Assembly (NCBI GenBank): GCA_030829955.1
Contig: JAURNY010000025.1
Span: forward strand, 1-44,675
DNA: 44,675 nucleotides
Reading direction: 5' to 3'
Source of the DNA: Gammaproteobacteria bacterium
GTDB lineage: Bacteria > Pseudomonadota > Gammaproteobacteria > Eutrophobiales > Eutrophobiaceae
Both the position numbers and the translations under genes were made by a program. Under the pieces are notes generated by a model. The model made no database searches and was not told the DNA's origin. It worked only from the letters and a program-made list of their open reading frames with translations. Shown in pieces: positions 26,016 through 38,481 of this stretch (positions within the stretch are counted from its first letter, which is position 1; every line of letters starts with the position of its first letter).

Positions 26016-26683
26016 TTTTTATTATTCATTTCAGAGATTAGTTTGTCATAAGCCAGTTTGGCTGCCGCCTGCTCTGCCTTGCGCTTACTTCCACCTTCAG
26101 CCAATACAGGTTCAGATAGGGAGTCTACATGACACTCAACTCGAAATAGAGGCTCGTGAGATGTACCCGATTTTTTAATATTTATATATCTTGGCACATT
26201 AATCTGTCTTGCTTGCAAATATTCCTGCAATTCAGTTTTTGCATCTTTTTTTATTGAAGATAAATCAATTTCTTCAAGATAAGTTTGATAGAGTGAGTAA
26301 ATAATGTCAGAACATGTATTCAAATCGGAATCAAGATAAATAGCACCAATAATTGCTTCTAGTGTATTAGCTAATACAGATTTTCTGCGCCAACCACCAC
26401 TTTTGAGTTCGCCTGCACCAAGAATTATTTGATTCTGCAAATTTAAGGACTTTGCAATTTCTGCCAAACGCTCACCTTTCACTAAGTAAGCTCGAAGACG
26501 CGTTAGTTGGCCTTCATCAGCGTCAGGAAATTTTTGGAAAAGAGCGGCTGCGATAACAAAACCGAGAATTGCATCGCCGAGAAACTCAAAACGCTCGTTA
26601 TTACAACTACCAACACTTCGATGAGTTAAAGCTTGTTGTAATAAAGATGTGTTGTTGAAATTATAATTTAGAAACGTGCTGAT
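26012..26683 (-). CDS. rnc: ribonuclease III, non-AUG start
   Basis: A 223-residue double-strand-specific RNase that processes rRNA and mRNA. The catalytic motif NERFEFLGDAIL (about 29-40, Glu33 and Asp37) and downstream GAGELKSGGWRRKS and LANTLEAIIGAIYLD, then a dsRNA-binding domain (about 154-222) with GGSKRKAEQAAAKLAYD. No ATG, GTG or TTG is in frame before the catalytic motif. The frame runs back to the TAA of the DUF4845 gene, and the first codon after it is ATC, 8 nt behind GGGGG. An internal GTG at 26482 would remove the catalytic motif. A one-base indel joining a TTG frame is the alternative. Confidence 0.88.
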   Translation of the reverse strand: MSTFLNYNFNNTSLLQQALTHRSVGSCNNERFEFLGDAILGFVIAAALFQKFPDADEGQLTRLRAYLVKGERLAEIAKSLNLQNQIILGAGELKSGGWRRKSVLANTLEAIIGAIYLDSDLNTCSDIIYSLYQTYLEEIDLSSIKKDAKTELQEYLQARQINVPRYINIKKSGTSHEPLFRVECHVDSLSEPVLAEGGSKRKAEQAAAKLAYDKLISEMNNKK

Positions 26684-27082
26684 TTAATCAACCCCCGTAA
26701 TTTCAATAGCTTCGTCAGTTTTAACTGTTAAATAAATATTTTTAAAAAGAATATTAGAGTTTTCATATGACACATGAAAATATCTCTTTTTACCGTCTTT
26801 AGATTTCTTGATTTTAACGTGTTCTTTTACATTTGAATCTTTAAAATAATAAACGTTATTAATATTTGTGTTTTTTAAAAACAATGATCGCATATCTTTT
26901 ATTGTTTTTCTTCTTTCTGCCGGCTGATTCATTACAGAATGCATAGAGCTTACAATACCTAAATGTTCGTTATAGAGTGGAAATAATCTCAAGCCAAATA
27001 AAATAAAGCATGCCAATATGGCTAACATCAGACAAATCCCTATAAACGTAATACCTTGCTGATTTTTTGCTGTCTTTATCAT
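26684..27082 (-). CDS. DUF4845 family membrane protein
   Basis: A 132-residue protein with a short positively charged start and one hydrophobic helix (about residues 10-31, ITFIGICLMLAILACFILFGL), resembling a type IV pilin-like leader, followed by a small periplasmic domain. This matches DUF4845, which in gammaproteobacteria commonly lies between lepB and rnc. Function unknown; it may be processed or secreted with LepB. Its TAA is followed in the same frame by the rnc coding region. Confidence 0.85.
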   Translation of the reverse strand: MIKTAKNQQGITFIGICLMLAILACFILFGLRLFPLYNEHLGIVSSMHSVMNQPAERRKTIKDMRSLFLKNTNINNVYYFKDSNVKEHVKIKKSKDGKKRYFHVSYENSNILFKNIYLTVKTDEAIEITGVD

Positions 27083-27104
27083 GCTTACCCCTATTTTAAT
27101 CTCT

Positions 27105-27902
27105 CTAATTTAGTACTTTGCCAATACGTTCAAAATCAATTCCACCACGCTGACCATCCCAGTTCATCCAGATCATAAACGCCCTACCCATCAGGTTCTC
27201 ATCCGGAACAAAGCCCCAGAATCGACTATCTTTACTATTATCACGATTATCTCCCAAAACAAAATAATTGCCTTCTGGCACGATCACCTCTAGTTCTATA
27301 GAGCCTGTGCGAGGATCAACCAAAATTTGATGATTGATATTATCTGTTAACGCTTCTGCAATCAGCTCATATCCACTCATCGCCATACCTGCACCACTTG
27401 CAATATATTTACCCATATTGTCTTGTACAGCTATTTTATCGTTAATATACAATACCTTGTCTCGATATGCGATTTTGTCACCAGGAATACCTACAACACG
27501 CTTAATAAAAGGTATGGAAGGATCTTCTGGATAACGAAATACGACAATATCACCTCGATCTGCTGTTTTATTATCGACTATTTTTGTGTGTAACACGGGA
27601 AGTCGTAAACCATATTCATATTTATTGACCAATATAAAATCGCCGATAAGTAATGTTGGCATCATGGAGGCCGATGGAATCTTGAACGGTTCAAATAAAA
27701 ATGAACGCAATATTAGTACAATAAAGAATATAGGGAAAAATGATTTCGAATATTCCACAATAAGTGGCATCTTCAGTTTTTCTTTGCTGACACCATCTTT
27801 TTCTGGTTTCGCTTTTCGTTCTACAAATAACACATAGGCAAGCCAGACCGAGCCACTTGCGAAACTTAGAAATACCAATAAAGCAGAAAAATCAAAATTC
27901 AT
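27105..27902 (-). CDS. lepB: signal peptidase I
   Basis: A 265-residue inner-membrane peptidase that removes signal peptides. Two hydrophobic segments lie at about 6-26 and 55-69; the catalytic Ser is in PSASMMPTL (Ser79) and the Lys general base in [12 protein letters not shown] (about Lys134); box E is [14 protein letters not shown]. The ATG overlaps the lepA TGA by 4 bp, suggesting coupling. Shorter than E. coli LepB (324). Confidence 0.97.
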   Translation of the reverse strand: MNFDFSALLVFLSFASGSVWLAYVLFVERKAKPEKDGVSKEKLKMPLIVEYSKSFFPIFFIVLILRSFLFEPFKIPSASMMPTLLIGDFILVNKYEYGLRLPVLHTKIVDNKTADRGDIVVFRYPEDPSIPFIKRVVGIPGDKIAYRDKVLYINDKIAVQDNMGKYIASGAGMAMSGYELIAEALTDNINHQILVDPRTGSIELEVIVPEGNYFVLGDNRDNSKDSRFWGFVPDENLMGRAFMIWMNWDGQRGGIDFERIGKVLN

Positions 27903-29698
27903 TTATCTTTTCCAACATGTAAAATTGCCATAAATGCCTGCTGAGGTATTTCAACTGAACCAAACTGCTTCATACGTTTTTTTCCTTCTTTTTGTTTCTC
28001 TAACAATTTTCGTTTTCGAGTGATGTCACCACCATAACACTTGGCAGTTACGTTTTTACGCATCGCTTTAACAGTTTGCCTAGCTAATATCTTGGAGCCT
28101 ATTGCTGCCTGTATGGCAACGTCAAACATCTGGCGTGGAATAAATTCTTTAATCTTTTCAGTCAATTCACGCCCACGACTTTGAGCAACATTCTTATGAA
28201 CAATGCAAGACAAGGCATCGACTTTCTCTTCATTGATTAATATATCGAGTTTAACAAGGTTGGATGCCTGAAAGTGACTAAAACTGTAATCAAATGATGC
28301 AAATCCTCGACTCACAGATTTTAAACGATCAAAAAAGTCCAGAACGACCTCGCTCATTGGCATCATATAACTGAGCGATATTTGTTTACCCAGATACTGA
28401 AGCTTTTTTTGTACACCGCGTTTCTCGATACATAATGTAATAACATTTCCCAAATATTCTTGAGGCACGAGAATGTCGGCAGTGATTATAGGTTCACGGA
28501 TTTCCTCGATTTCATTTGGTAATGGCAGATTTGCCGGGTTATCAATATTAATAATGTCGCCACCGGTTTTTAATACTTCATATATAACAGTAGGTGCAGT
28601 TGTGATTAGGGTCAGATCATATTCACGTTCCAGACGTTCCTGAATAATTTCCATATGTAACATGCCCAAAAAACCGCAGCGAAAGCCAAAGCCTAATGCC
28701 TGTGAAGTTTCTGGCTCATAATGCAGTGCGGCATCATTCAGCTTTAGTTTGGATAATGCTTCTCTGAAAGACTCATACTCGGCAGAGTCAACCGGAAACA
28801 GACCGGCAAATACTTTAGGTGTAATTGTTCTAAAGCCAGGCAATGGTTTGTCTGCGGGTTTATCTGCAACGGTTAAGGTATCACCTACCGGTGCGCCATC
28901 AATATCTTTTATGCCTGCAACGACATACCCTACTTCACCTGTTTTTAATACCTTGGTCGGCGTTCTTTTGGGGGTGAATTTACCAACATCATCGACTAAA
29001 AAATCGCGACCGGTAGACATCACACGCATTTTTTTGCCAGCAATTAGTTCACCATCAACAACGCGCACAAGTGAAACAACACCTAGATAATTATCAAACC
29101 AGGAATCAATAATCAGCGCTTTCAATGTCGATGACGCATCACCTTTTGGCGAAGGAATTAATTTTACCATTTCATCAAGCAGATCTTTGACGCCAACTCC
29201 TGATTTTGCACTAACACGTAATGCTGTAGTAGCCTCTAAACCAATAATTTCCTCTATTTCATTGATTACCCGTTCTGGTTCCGCCGATGGTAAATCAATT
29301 TTGTTCAACACAGGAATCACTTCAAGATTGTTTTCAATCGCAGTAAAACAATTCGCTACGCTTTGTGCTTCTACACCTTGTGCAGCATCTACAACCAGTA
29401 ATGCTCCTTCGCATGCAGATAAGGAGCGCGACACTTCATAACTGAAGTCAACATGTCCCGGGGTATCGATGATGTTTAGTTGATAATCGTTACCATCATT
29501 TGCCTTATAATTAAGTGTAACGCTTTGAGATTTAATGGTAATACCACGCTCACGTTCCAGATCCATTGAATCCAGTACCTGTTCAGCCATTTCACGATCT
29601 GTTAACCCTCCGCATATTTGTATAAAACGATCTGCCAGAGTCGACTTACCATGATCAATGTGGGCAATGATGGAAAAATTACGAATTCTTTCCTGCAT
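27899..29698 (-). CDS. lepA: elongation factor 4 (LepA)
   Basis: A 599-residue translational GTPase that acts on ribosomes (back-translocation or initiation/assembly). G1 [10 protein letters not shown]2 [10 protein letters not shown]3 DTPGHVDF, G4 NKIDLP, and a LepA-specific C-terminal domain with [24 protein letters not shown]. Length is as in E. coli. Upstream of lepB as expected. Confidence 0.98.
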   Translation of the reverse strand: MQERIRNFSIIAHIDHGKSTLADRFIQICGGLTDREMAEQVLDSMDLERERGITIKSQSVTLNYKANDGNDYQLNIIDTPGHVDFSYEVSRSLSACEGALLVVDAAQGVEAQSVANCFTAIENNLEVIPVLNKIDLPSAEPERVINEIEEIIGLEATTALRVSAKSGVGVKDLLDEMVKLIPSPKGDASSTLKALIIDSWFDNYLGVVSLVRVVDGELIAGKKMRVMSTGRDFLVDDVGKFTPKRTPTKVLKTGEVGYVVAGIKDIDGAPVGDTLTVADKPADKPLPGFRTITPKVFAGLFPVDSAEYESFREALSKLKLNDAALHYEPETSQALGFGFRCGFLGMLHMEIIQERLEREYDLTLITTAPTVIYEVLKTGGDIINIDNPANLPLPNEIEEIREPIITADILVPQEYLGNVITLCIEKRGVQKKLQYLGKQISLSYMMPMSEVVLDFFDRLKSVSRGFASFDYSFSHFQASNLVKLDILINEEKVDALSCIVHKNVAQSRGRELTEKIKEFIPRQMFDVAIQAAIGSKILARQTVKAMRKNVTAKCYGGDITRKRKLLEKQKEGKKRMKQFGSVEIPQQAFMAILHVGKDK

Positions 29699-29772
29699 AA
29701 GGACTTAAATCTAAGGATCTGCGTTGAATAAAAGGCGAGATTCTAGCTGAAATTGCTAAGTGATTAAATGAA

Positions 29773-30033
29773 TTAATTTTTTTCTATTCTTTCCAGAAAT
29801 TCCCGCACATGCTCGCTGTCAAGATAATATTCGCATAACTCTATATCTCCTGAAGTCAAAACAGGGATACGACCAGCATATTTGGCAGTGAGCTCTTTAT
29901 CATCTGTTATATCTATAATTTTCAGCCTGAAACAATATCGCTGTTGCCAATGAGATAATTCCTCGATTAATTCACCGCACAATTGGCAATTTGGGCGGCT
30001 AAATACTTGTAGAGTGATTTGCTCATTACTCAT
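29773..30033 (-). CDS. glutaredoxin-like protein (DUF836)
   Basis: An 86-residue thioredoxin-fold protein with a CxxC redox pair in SRPNCQLC (about 14-20) and the cis-Pro region GRIPVLTSG. Members of this glutaredoxin-like family are typically about 80-90 residues; their partners are unknown. The ATG at 30033 is preferred to a TTG one codon earlier. It overlaps the mucD stop by 8 bp, so it is part of the sigma-E operon. No cytoplasmic target can be inferred. Confidence 0.85.
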   Translation of the reverse strand: MSNEQITLQVFSRPNCQLCGELIEELSHWQQRYCFRLKIIDITDDKELTAKYAGRIPVLTSGDIELCEYYLDSEHVREFLERIEKN

Positions 30034-31435
30034 CAATTTTTAGTGCCAGAAATATAGGACCGCCTCTTCTTTGAATCAGCACTGGAATAGATTTACCTCT
30101 TGGTAAATCAGAAATTAATTCCTGGAAGTGCTTACTATCTTTTACTTTCTCATTATTTAACAATAATAAGATATCACCACTCTTTATGCCCGCAGATTGA
30201 GCCGGTCCTTCACCAACCTTGTCAATTAATACGCCATGATCTGTTAATTCCAGATCTTCTTTTTGTTCTTTATTCAGATTGCTAACAACAAGGTTAAGCA
30301 CATTGCTTTTTGCACCAACCTGTTCACCCTGAGCAATAACTTGTTCATCAGAAGGTAATTCAAGAATTTTAATAGTTAATTTATTGACTTTGCCTCGACG
30401 AATTATTTTTACAGGCACTTCCGTATTAATCAGAGTACTACCAACTAATGGTGGTAAATCAGAAGAAAAATTTATCTTCTTTCCGTCATATTCAACAATA
30501 ATATCCCCTACTTTTATACCTGACTTTTCTGCAGGGCCATTTTCCAATATTTTAGCAATTAATGCGCCATGCGGATAATCCATTTCAAATGATTCCGCCA
30601 GCTCACGCGTTACATCCTGTATCAATACGCCTAGCCAACCACGACTCACTCGACCTTTATCTCTAAGCTGTTGATACACACTTTCTACCACGTCTACAGG
30701 AACAGCAAACGACAAGCCCATAAAACCACCTGTGCGGCTATATATCTGTGAATTAACACCTATTACTTCACCATCCAGATTAAATAATGGCCCACCTGAG
30801 TTGCCAGGATTAATAGCAACATCAGTTTGTATAAATGGCACGTAGTTTTCATTAGGTAAGCTACGTCCGATCGCACTTATAATGCCGGCAGTAACAGAAT
30901 GATCAAACCCGAATGGGGAGCCGATGGCTAAAACCCATTCCCCTACTTTCAAATTATCGACATTGCCCAGCTTTAAAATGGGTAACTCGTCAGCATCAAT
31001 CTTAAGGACCGCAATATCACTACGTTCATCAGTTCCAATAACACTAGCGATAAACTCTCTTCTATCGCTTAATCTAACGATTACTTCATCGGCGTCTCTA
31101 ATCACATGATGATTGGTTATAACATAGCCATCTTTAGAAATAATAAAACCTGATCCTAATGAAGAACGTTCCTGAGAAGGGCCTTCTCCTTTAGGTATAT
31201 CGCCAAAATATTTTTTAAAAAACTCATAAAAAGGACTATTTTCAGGAATGTCCGGCATATTTAGCCCGGGTGGCATACCTTCTATTCGACGTGCTTTATT
31301 ACTCGTGCTGATATTAACAACTGCTGCAGAATTCTGATCTACTAATGGTGTAAAATCAGGTAAATTATTAGCATAAGCTAATTGAGTAAGAAATAATGAT
31401 GAAAGCATTAATAAAATTAATAAATAACGTTGCAT
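30026..31435 (-). CDS. mucD: periplasmic serine protease MucD/DegP
   Basis: A 469-residue HtrA protease. A signal peptide (about 1-22) is followed by the chymotrypsin-like domain with His in ITNHHVIRD, Asp in RSDIAVLKI and Ser in PGNSGGPLF, and two PDZ domains (about 240-345 and 370-465). Its place after rseB is that of mucD in the Pseudomonas algU-mucABCD operon, where it degrades misfolded envelope proteins. The ATG at 31435 begins the signal peptide; a TTG two codons earlier (31441) is possible. Confidence 0.94.
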   Translation of the reverse strand: MQRYLLILLMLSSLFLTQLAYANNLPDFTPLVDQNSAAVVNISTSNKARRIEGMPPGLNMPDIPENSPFYEFFKKYFGDIPKGEGPSQERSSLGSGFIISKDGYVITNHHVIRDADEVIVRLSDRREFIASVIGTDERSDIAVLKIDADELPILKLGNVDNLKVGEWVLAIGSPFGFDHSVTAGIISAIGRSLPNENYVPFIQTDVAINPGNSGGPLFNLDGEVIGVNSQIYSRTGGFMGLSFAVPVDVVESVYQQLRDKGRVSRGWLGVLIQDVTRELAESFEMDYPHGALIAKILENGPAEKSGIKVGDIIVEYDGKKINFSSDLPPLVGSTLINTEVPVKIIRRGKVNKLTIKILELPSDEQVIAQGEQVGAKSNVLNLVVSNLNKEQKEDLELTDHGVLIDKVGEGPAQSAGIKSGDILLLLNNEKVKDSKHFQELISDLPRGKSIPVLIQRRGGPIFLALKIDE

Positions 31436-31495
31436 GCTCAAAGATTCTCTAAATTTGAAAATTAAATATTTGTAATATTATGTTGTTGACGACTA

Positions 31496-32473
31496 CTATT
31501 GAACTGATTGAATTGAATTAGCCAATAGTTTTACGGTTTTTTCAGGCACCTCGCCAACGGCAGTAACCTGATAGCCATTCACTTCAGTAGCAAAGGTATT
31601 TACACCACCAAAACGTGCCGCTCCTGCTTTTAATTTGGAATTATTGCCTAATTTTTCTACGAAAACTGAAACCATAGCCAATCCATCTGAGTAGATAATA
31701 TGTTCAACCGGATTTTCGCTGGTCATCATAATTTGTTTGGCATGCTCACTTATATTAAACCCTGCTGGTAACGACTTCATTTGCCAAGATAATTTAGTTT
31801 TACTATCTAAAACTTCGCCATGTTGAATATTATTTACCAATATAGGGTTAGCAAATTTATATGTGGGTTTTAACAGTTCATCGTCAATAAAATGACCTAT
31901 TTCAATCTGTGCAAACATTACTTGTTCAAGTGACACCCCATCCTTGTTTTTTAAATCCGACTTTAATAAAAGTTTTGATTCTTTATCAATCCATAGTTGA
32001 TAGCCATAACGATATTCATCTTTTGGTCTGATATTTACAATCCAGGCTTCTTTACCAGCAATGCGATTTTCACCGGCAATTTCGAACATATAGAACCCAG
32101 ATACTTTTTCTATAGGGTTTGGCAGATATGATGACACAAGTTTGCCGATACGACTTTCATCAATTACCAGTTCATTTTTTTCAGGAAAATAACACTTCAC
32201 CTGCTCATCAGTTCTAATTACTTCCCTGGGATGACCAGTAAGGGATATTAGTTTTTCTGTTACCCCGTCTTCATCAACTTTGTGAATTATGCGCATGCTT
32301 GTTATTTGATTTTGCAAACGATACATAAATATCCCGTCATAATTCAGTTTATGACTTGCGTCAGACATTTCATTAATCAGGATATGCGCGTCCGGTAGAG
32401 TTTGTTCCGCATTAACGTGAGCAAAGATTAAAAGTGTTATTAAGACAACACTAGAACGAATCGATTTTAGCAA
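31496..32473 (-). CDS. rseB: sigma-E regulatory protein RseB/MucB
   Basis: A 325-residue periplasmic protein that binds RseA and protects it from cleavage until envelope stress. Signal peptide about 1-22, then the lipoprotein-localisation-like N-terminal domain (DGIFMYRLQNQITSMRIIHKV) and a smaller C-terminal domain ending PEKTVKLLANSIQSV. It starts with TTG immediately after the rseA TAA; no later Met precedes the signal peptide. Confidence 0.93.
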   Translation of the reverse strand: MLKSIRSSVVLITLLIFAHVNAEQTLPDAHILINEMSDASHKLNYDGIFMYRLQNQITSMRIIHKVDEDGVTEKLISLTGHPREVIRTDEQVKCYFPEKNELVIDESRIGKLVSSYLPNPIEKVSGFYMFEIAGENRIAGKEAWIVNIRPKDEYRYGYQLWIDKESKLLLKSDLKNKDGVSLEQVMFAQIEIGHFIDDELLKPTYKFANPILVNNIQHGEVLDSKTKLSWQMKSLPAGFNISEHAKQIMMTSENPVEHIIYSDGLAMVSVFVEKLGNNSKLKAGAARFGGVNTFATEVNGYQVTAVGEVPEKTVKLLANSIQSVQ

Positions 32474-32474
32474 A

Positions 32475-33047
32475 TTATTTTTCCTGTGATTCTATAGTCA
32501 CTATTCTGACATAAGGCCTGATAGCGCTCATGCCATTTTTGCGATATTCATTATGATTAATAAGATAACCGCTCATACGATGATTCTCGGTTAAATCGGA
32601 TGTGTCAGTTTGAAAGGTTGCTGTTCGATATTGTGGTGAATTATCAAACTCAAAATTAACATTATGCTGGGCAGTAGTAGACTTGTTTGTCATTTTTACT
32701 GCAGCTACCTGACCTGTAGCCAGTGAAAAATCTGATTGATTAGATTGTTTGATGCCAAAAACAGCGACTGTCGCTACTGATGCGGCAATTGCAAAACCAA
32801 CAACAGGTTTAAGAAACGCTTTTCTGGAAAAATCTGGCGTTATAACTACTGCCTCGTCTTGAAGACGCAATCGAACCTTATTTGCCAAATCAAGATCAAT
32901 AGCCTCAGGTAAGCTATCTCGCAAACAATCACCAATAAGATGATATCTGCTCCAGGTTGACTTTAACTCATCATCAGATTGAAGTTGCTTTATAACCTGC
33001 CCATCAATTTCATCATCCATTAATGCCGATATTTTTTCATTATTCAT
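32475..33047 (-). CDS. rseA: anti-sigma-E factor RseA/MucA
   Basis: A 190-residue single-span inner-membrane protein. The N-terminal cytoplasmic part begins MNNEKISALMDDEIDG and includes WSRYHLIGDCLR, the sigma-E-binding pattern; the helix is about residues 91-106; the periplasmic part binds RseB. The ATG at 33047 is chosen because it has GGTGA upstream and gives the usual start; an ATG four codons earlier (33059) is possible. 21 bp after rpoE with this start. Confidence 0.92.
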   Translation of the reverse strand: MNNEKISALMDDEIDGQVIKQLQSDDELKSTWSRYHLIGDCLRDSLPEAIDLDLANKVRLRLQDEAVVITPDFSRKAFLKPVVGFAIAASVATVAVFGIKQSNQSDFSLATGQVAAVKMTNKSTTAQHNVNFEFDNSPQYRTATFQTDTSDLTENHRMSGYLINHNEYRKNGMSAIRPYVRIVTIESQEK

Positions 33048-33067
33048 CGCATTCACCATGTTGCAAA

Positions 33068-33646
33068 CTAATTTTTAATAAGTGGTAGCATCGCATTATC
33101 AACAGCTTCACGTGCGCGAAATATTCTTGATCGAACTGTGCCGATAGGACATTCCATCACTTCAGCTATCTCTTCATAACTTAACCCTTCGACTTCTCTC
33201 AGCTCGATCGCGGACCTTAAATCATCGGGTAAATTTTTAATCGCCTTTAACACAGTTGCTTGAAGCTCATCTTTCATCAACATGTTTTCAGGCGTTGCCT
33301 GTTCTATTAGAGCATCTCCGCCAGCAATTTGTTCAATTTCTGATACATCATAATCACTACCTATTGGTTTGCGTGCCTGAGAAGCCAGATAATTTTTAGC
33401 CGTATTGACCGCAATACGGTATAACCATGTATAAAATGCGCTATCACCGCGAAATTTTGGCAATGCTTGATAGGCTTTGATAAATGCCTCCTGAGTTACA
33501 TCTAGCGCATCACTTTGATTGCGTACAAAACGCGAAACAAGATTGACGATACGTTGCTGATATTTTATCACTAACAGGTCATAGGCAGTTTTATCCCCGT
33601 TTTTGACGCGTTCTATTAATTCTTTATCTGTTGTTTTTTTGGCCAT
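33068..33646 (-). CDS. rpoE: RNA polymerase sigma-E/AlgU factor
   Basis: A 192-residue ECF sigma factor. Region 2 is DALDVTQEAFIKAYQALPKFRGDSAFYTWLYRIAVNTAKNYL and region 4 contains LSYEEIAEVMECPIGTVRSRIFRAREAV, the RpoE/AlgU pattern. It directs transcription of envelope-stress genes and normally its own operon. A possible sigma-E-type promoter lies about 60 bp upstream. It diverges from nadB, as in E. coli. Confidence 0.97.
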   Translation of the reverse strand: MAKKTTDKELIERVKNGDKTAYDLLVIKYQQRIVNLVSRFVRNQSDALDVTQEAFIKAYQALPKFRGDSAFYTWLYRIAVNTAKNYLASQARKPIGSDYDVSEIEQIAGGDALIEQATPENMLMKDELQATVLKAIKNLPDDLRSAIELREVEGLSYEEIAEVMECPIGTVRSRIFRAREAVDNAMLPLIKN

Positions 33647-33704
33647 TCGGCCTAGCCTCTATATGTAAATATGATGTTTTAATGAATAAATCTCTATTGT
33701 GTTA

Positions 33705-33733
33705 TTTGATGGCATAAGCCTAAAATAGTTTAA
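33705..33733 (-). promoter_or_regulatory. putative sigma-E-type promoter for rpoE
   Basis: On the minus strand, TTAAACT (near 33733-33727) and TCAAA (33709-33705) are separated by 17 bp, loosely resembling the GGAACTT/TCAAA sigma-E promoter that autoregulates rpoE. The -35 match lacks the leading GG, so this is tentative. It sits in the 140-bp spacer that must also carry the nadB promoter. Confidence 0.35.
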
Positions 33734-33786
33734 CTTATCCAATCAATAACTTATCAAAAAAAAGAGGCAATCTTACATTAACCTTT

Positions 33787-35421
33787 ATGCATGACCAATA
33801 TTTACACGATGTATTAATTATCGGTAGTGGTGCTGCTGGGCTCAGCCTCGCCCTGAAATTAGCTGATTTTGCTAAAGTTGCAGTTCTATCAAAAGAAAAT
33901 CTTGCGGAAGGCGCTACTTTTTATGCTCAGGGAGGCGTTTCTGCTGTACTAGATGAGGCTGATTCATTTGAATCTCATATAGAAGACACACTTATTGCAG
34001 GAGCAGGTTTATGCAATCCTGAAGTCGTTAAACGTGTCGTCAATAACGGCATAAACAGTATTAATTGGTTGGTTAATTTGGGAGTTGATTTTACCCGTAC
34101 TGATGACAAAGACCCTTCTGGTAATTCACCTTATCACCTGCATCAGGAAGGTGGTCACAGTCATCGTCGTATCATTCATGCAGCTGATGCAACTGGAAAA
34201 GCGATCGAAACCAAATTAGAGGCAAAAGTGCGTGCGAATAAGAATATAGATTTGTATGAACATCACATTGCAGTTGATTTAATTACGGAAGACAAATTAT
34301 CCCGCTTGGGAAATCGCTGTTTGGGGGCCTATGTTTTTAATCAGGATGAAAATCGAGTAGAAGTTTTTCGAGCAAAAATAACTGTTTTAGCCACTGGTGG
34401 TGCAGGCAAAGCCTATTTATACACCAGTAATCCTGATGCTTGTACTGGTGATGGTATTGCCATGGCGTGGCGTATTGGGTGTCGCATTGCCAACATGGAA
34501 TTTATACAATTTCACCCTACCTGTCTCTTTCATCCGCAAGCAAAATCATTTCTTGTTTCCGAAGCATTACGTGGTGAGGGTGCAAAGCTAATTCTAAAAA
34601 ACGGGCAACGTTTTATGTCGCAATATGATTCGCGCGAAGAACTGGCGCCCAGAGATATCGTTGCAAGAGCAATCGATAATGAAATGAAAAGATTGGGACT
34701 TGATTGTGTCTATCTTGATATAACCCATCATGATGCGGAATTCTTAAAACATCATTTCCCTAACATTTATCAACGCTGCTTATCATTGGATCTGGATATA
34801 TCTAGAGAACCGATCCCTATTGTGCCTGCTGCACATTATACCTGCGGTGGCGTCATTATTGATGAGCATGGTCAAACTGATGTTAAAGGACTATATGCTA
34901 TCGGCGAGGTAAGTTGTTCCGGATTGCATGGCGCAAATCGTATGGCGAGCAATTCATTGCTGGAGTGTGTGGTATACGCGCACTCCGCCTTTGAGCATAT
35001 ATGTCTACACCTTCCTAATATAGCGCCACCAGCAGAATTGCCGCCTTGGGATGAAAGTAGAGTAACCGATTCAGATGAAGAAGTTGTTGTTACGCATAAC
35101 TGGGAAGAGATTAGACGTTTCATGTGGGACTATGTGGGTATTGTCAGGACAACAAAACGACTGCAACGCGCACAACACCGAATTCGCTTATTACAATCAG
35201 AAATAACTGAATATTATGGAAATTTCAGGGTAAGCAAAGATTTGATTGAGCTCAGAAATCTCGCAGTAGTAGCTAGTTTGATCATTGAATCGGCATTATC
35301 TAGAAAAGAAAGTCGAGGCTTACATTACAGCGCTGATTTTCCAGTGACTGATGTTAACGAACAGGCAACGAATACTGTTTTACAAAAAATACAGAAAAAA
35401 AATGGAAATGCTGCCGCTTAA
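33787..35421 (+). CDS. nadB: L-aspartate oxidase
   Basis: A 544-residue flavoprotein that oxidises aspartate to iminoaspartate for NAD synthesis. FAD-binding [11 protein letters not shown] at about 12-22, [10 protein letters not shown], and the active-site [10 protein letters not shown] region and [17 protein letters not shown] near the C-terminus. It starts ATG, without an evident RBS. The rpoE-nadB divergence is as in E. coli. An AT-rich hairpin with U-tract follows. Confidence 0.97.
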   Translation: MHDQYLHDVLIIGSGAAGLSLALKLADFAKVAVLSKENLAEGATFYAQGGVSAVLDEADSFESHIEDTLIAGAGLCNPEVVKRVVNNGINSINWLVNLGVDFTRTDDKDPSGNSPYHLHQEGGHSHRRIIHAADATGKAIETKLEAKVRANKNIDLYEHHIAVDLITEDKLSRLGNRCLGAYVFNQDENRVEVFRAKITVLATGGAGKAYLYTSNPDACTGDGIAMAWRIGCRIANMEFIQFHPTCLFHPQAKSFLVSEALRGEGAKLILKNGQRFMSQYDSREELAPRDIVARAIDNEMKRLGLDCVYLDITHHDAEFLKHHFPNIYQRCLSLDLDISREPIPIVPAAHYTCGGVIIDEHGQTDVKGLYAIGEVSCSGLHGANRMASNSLLECVVYAHSAFEHICLHLPNIAPPAELPPWDESRVTDSDEEVVVTHNWEEIRRFMWDYVGIVRTTKRLQRAQHRIRLLQSEITEYYGNFRVSKDLIELRNLAVVASLIIESALSRKESRGLHYSADFPVTDVNEQATNTVLQKIQKKNGNAAA

Positions 35422-35433
35422 TTACTAAACTTT

Positions 35434-35461
35434 ATTAGTATTATATTTAATACTAATTTTT
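35434..35461 (+). terminator. nadB terminator
   Basis: ATTAGTATTA (35434-35443) and TAATACTAAT (35448-35457) form a 10-bp stem with a 4-nt loop, followed by TTTT. The stem has few GC pairs, so strength is uncertain, but position 12 bp after the nadB stop and the U-run suit an intrinsic terminator. Confidence 0.6.
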
Positions 35462-35542
35462 CAAATATTTAATAAGCACATGTGTTTACTATAATTATAA
35501 TTGCCTGATAAATACTGTTTTCAAATAAGATGAAATAAACTT

Positions 35543-38481
<2,939 letters not shown>

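Noticed and set aside
26012-26482. RNase III as a truncated protein starting at GTG 26482
   Set aside because: The upstream frame still encodes the full catalytic motif NERFEFLGDAIL and the usual family length, so it is not a pseudogene or truncation.
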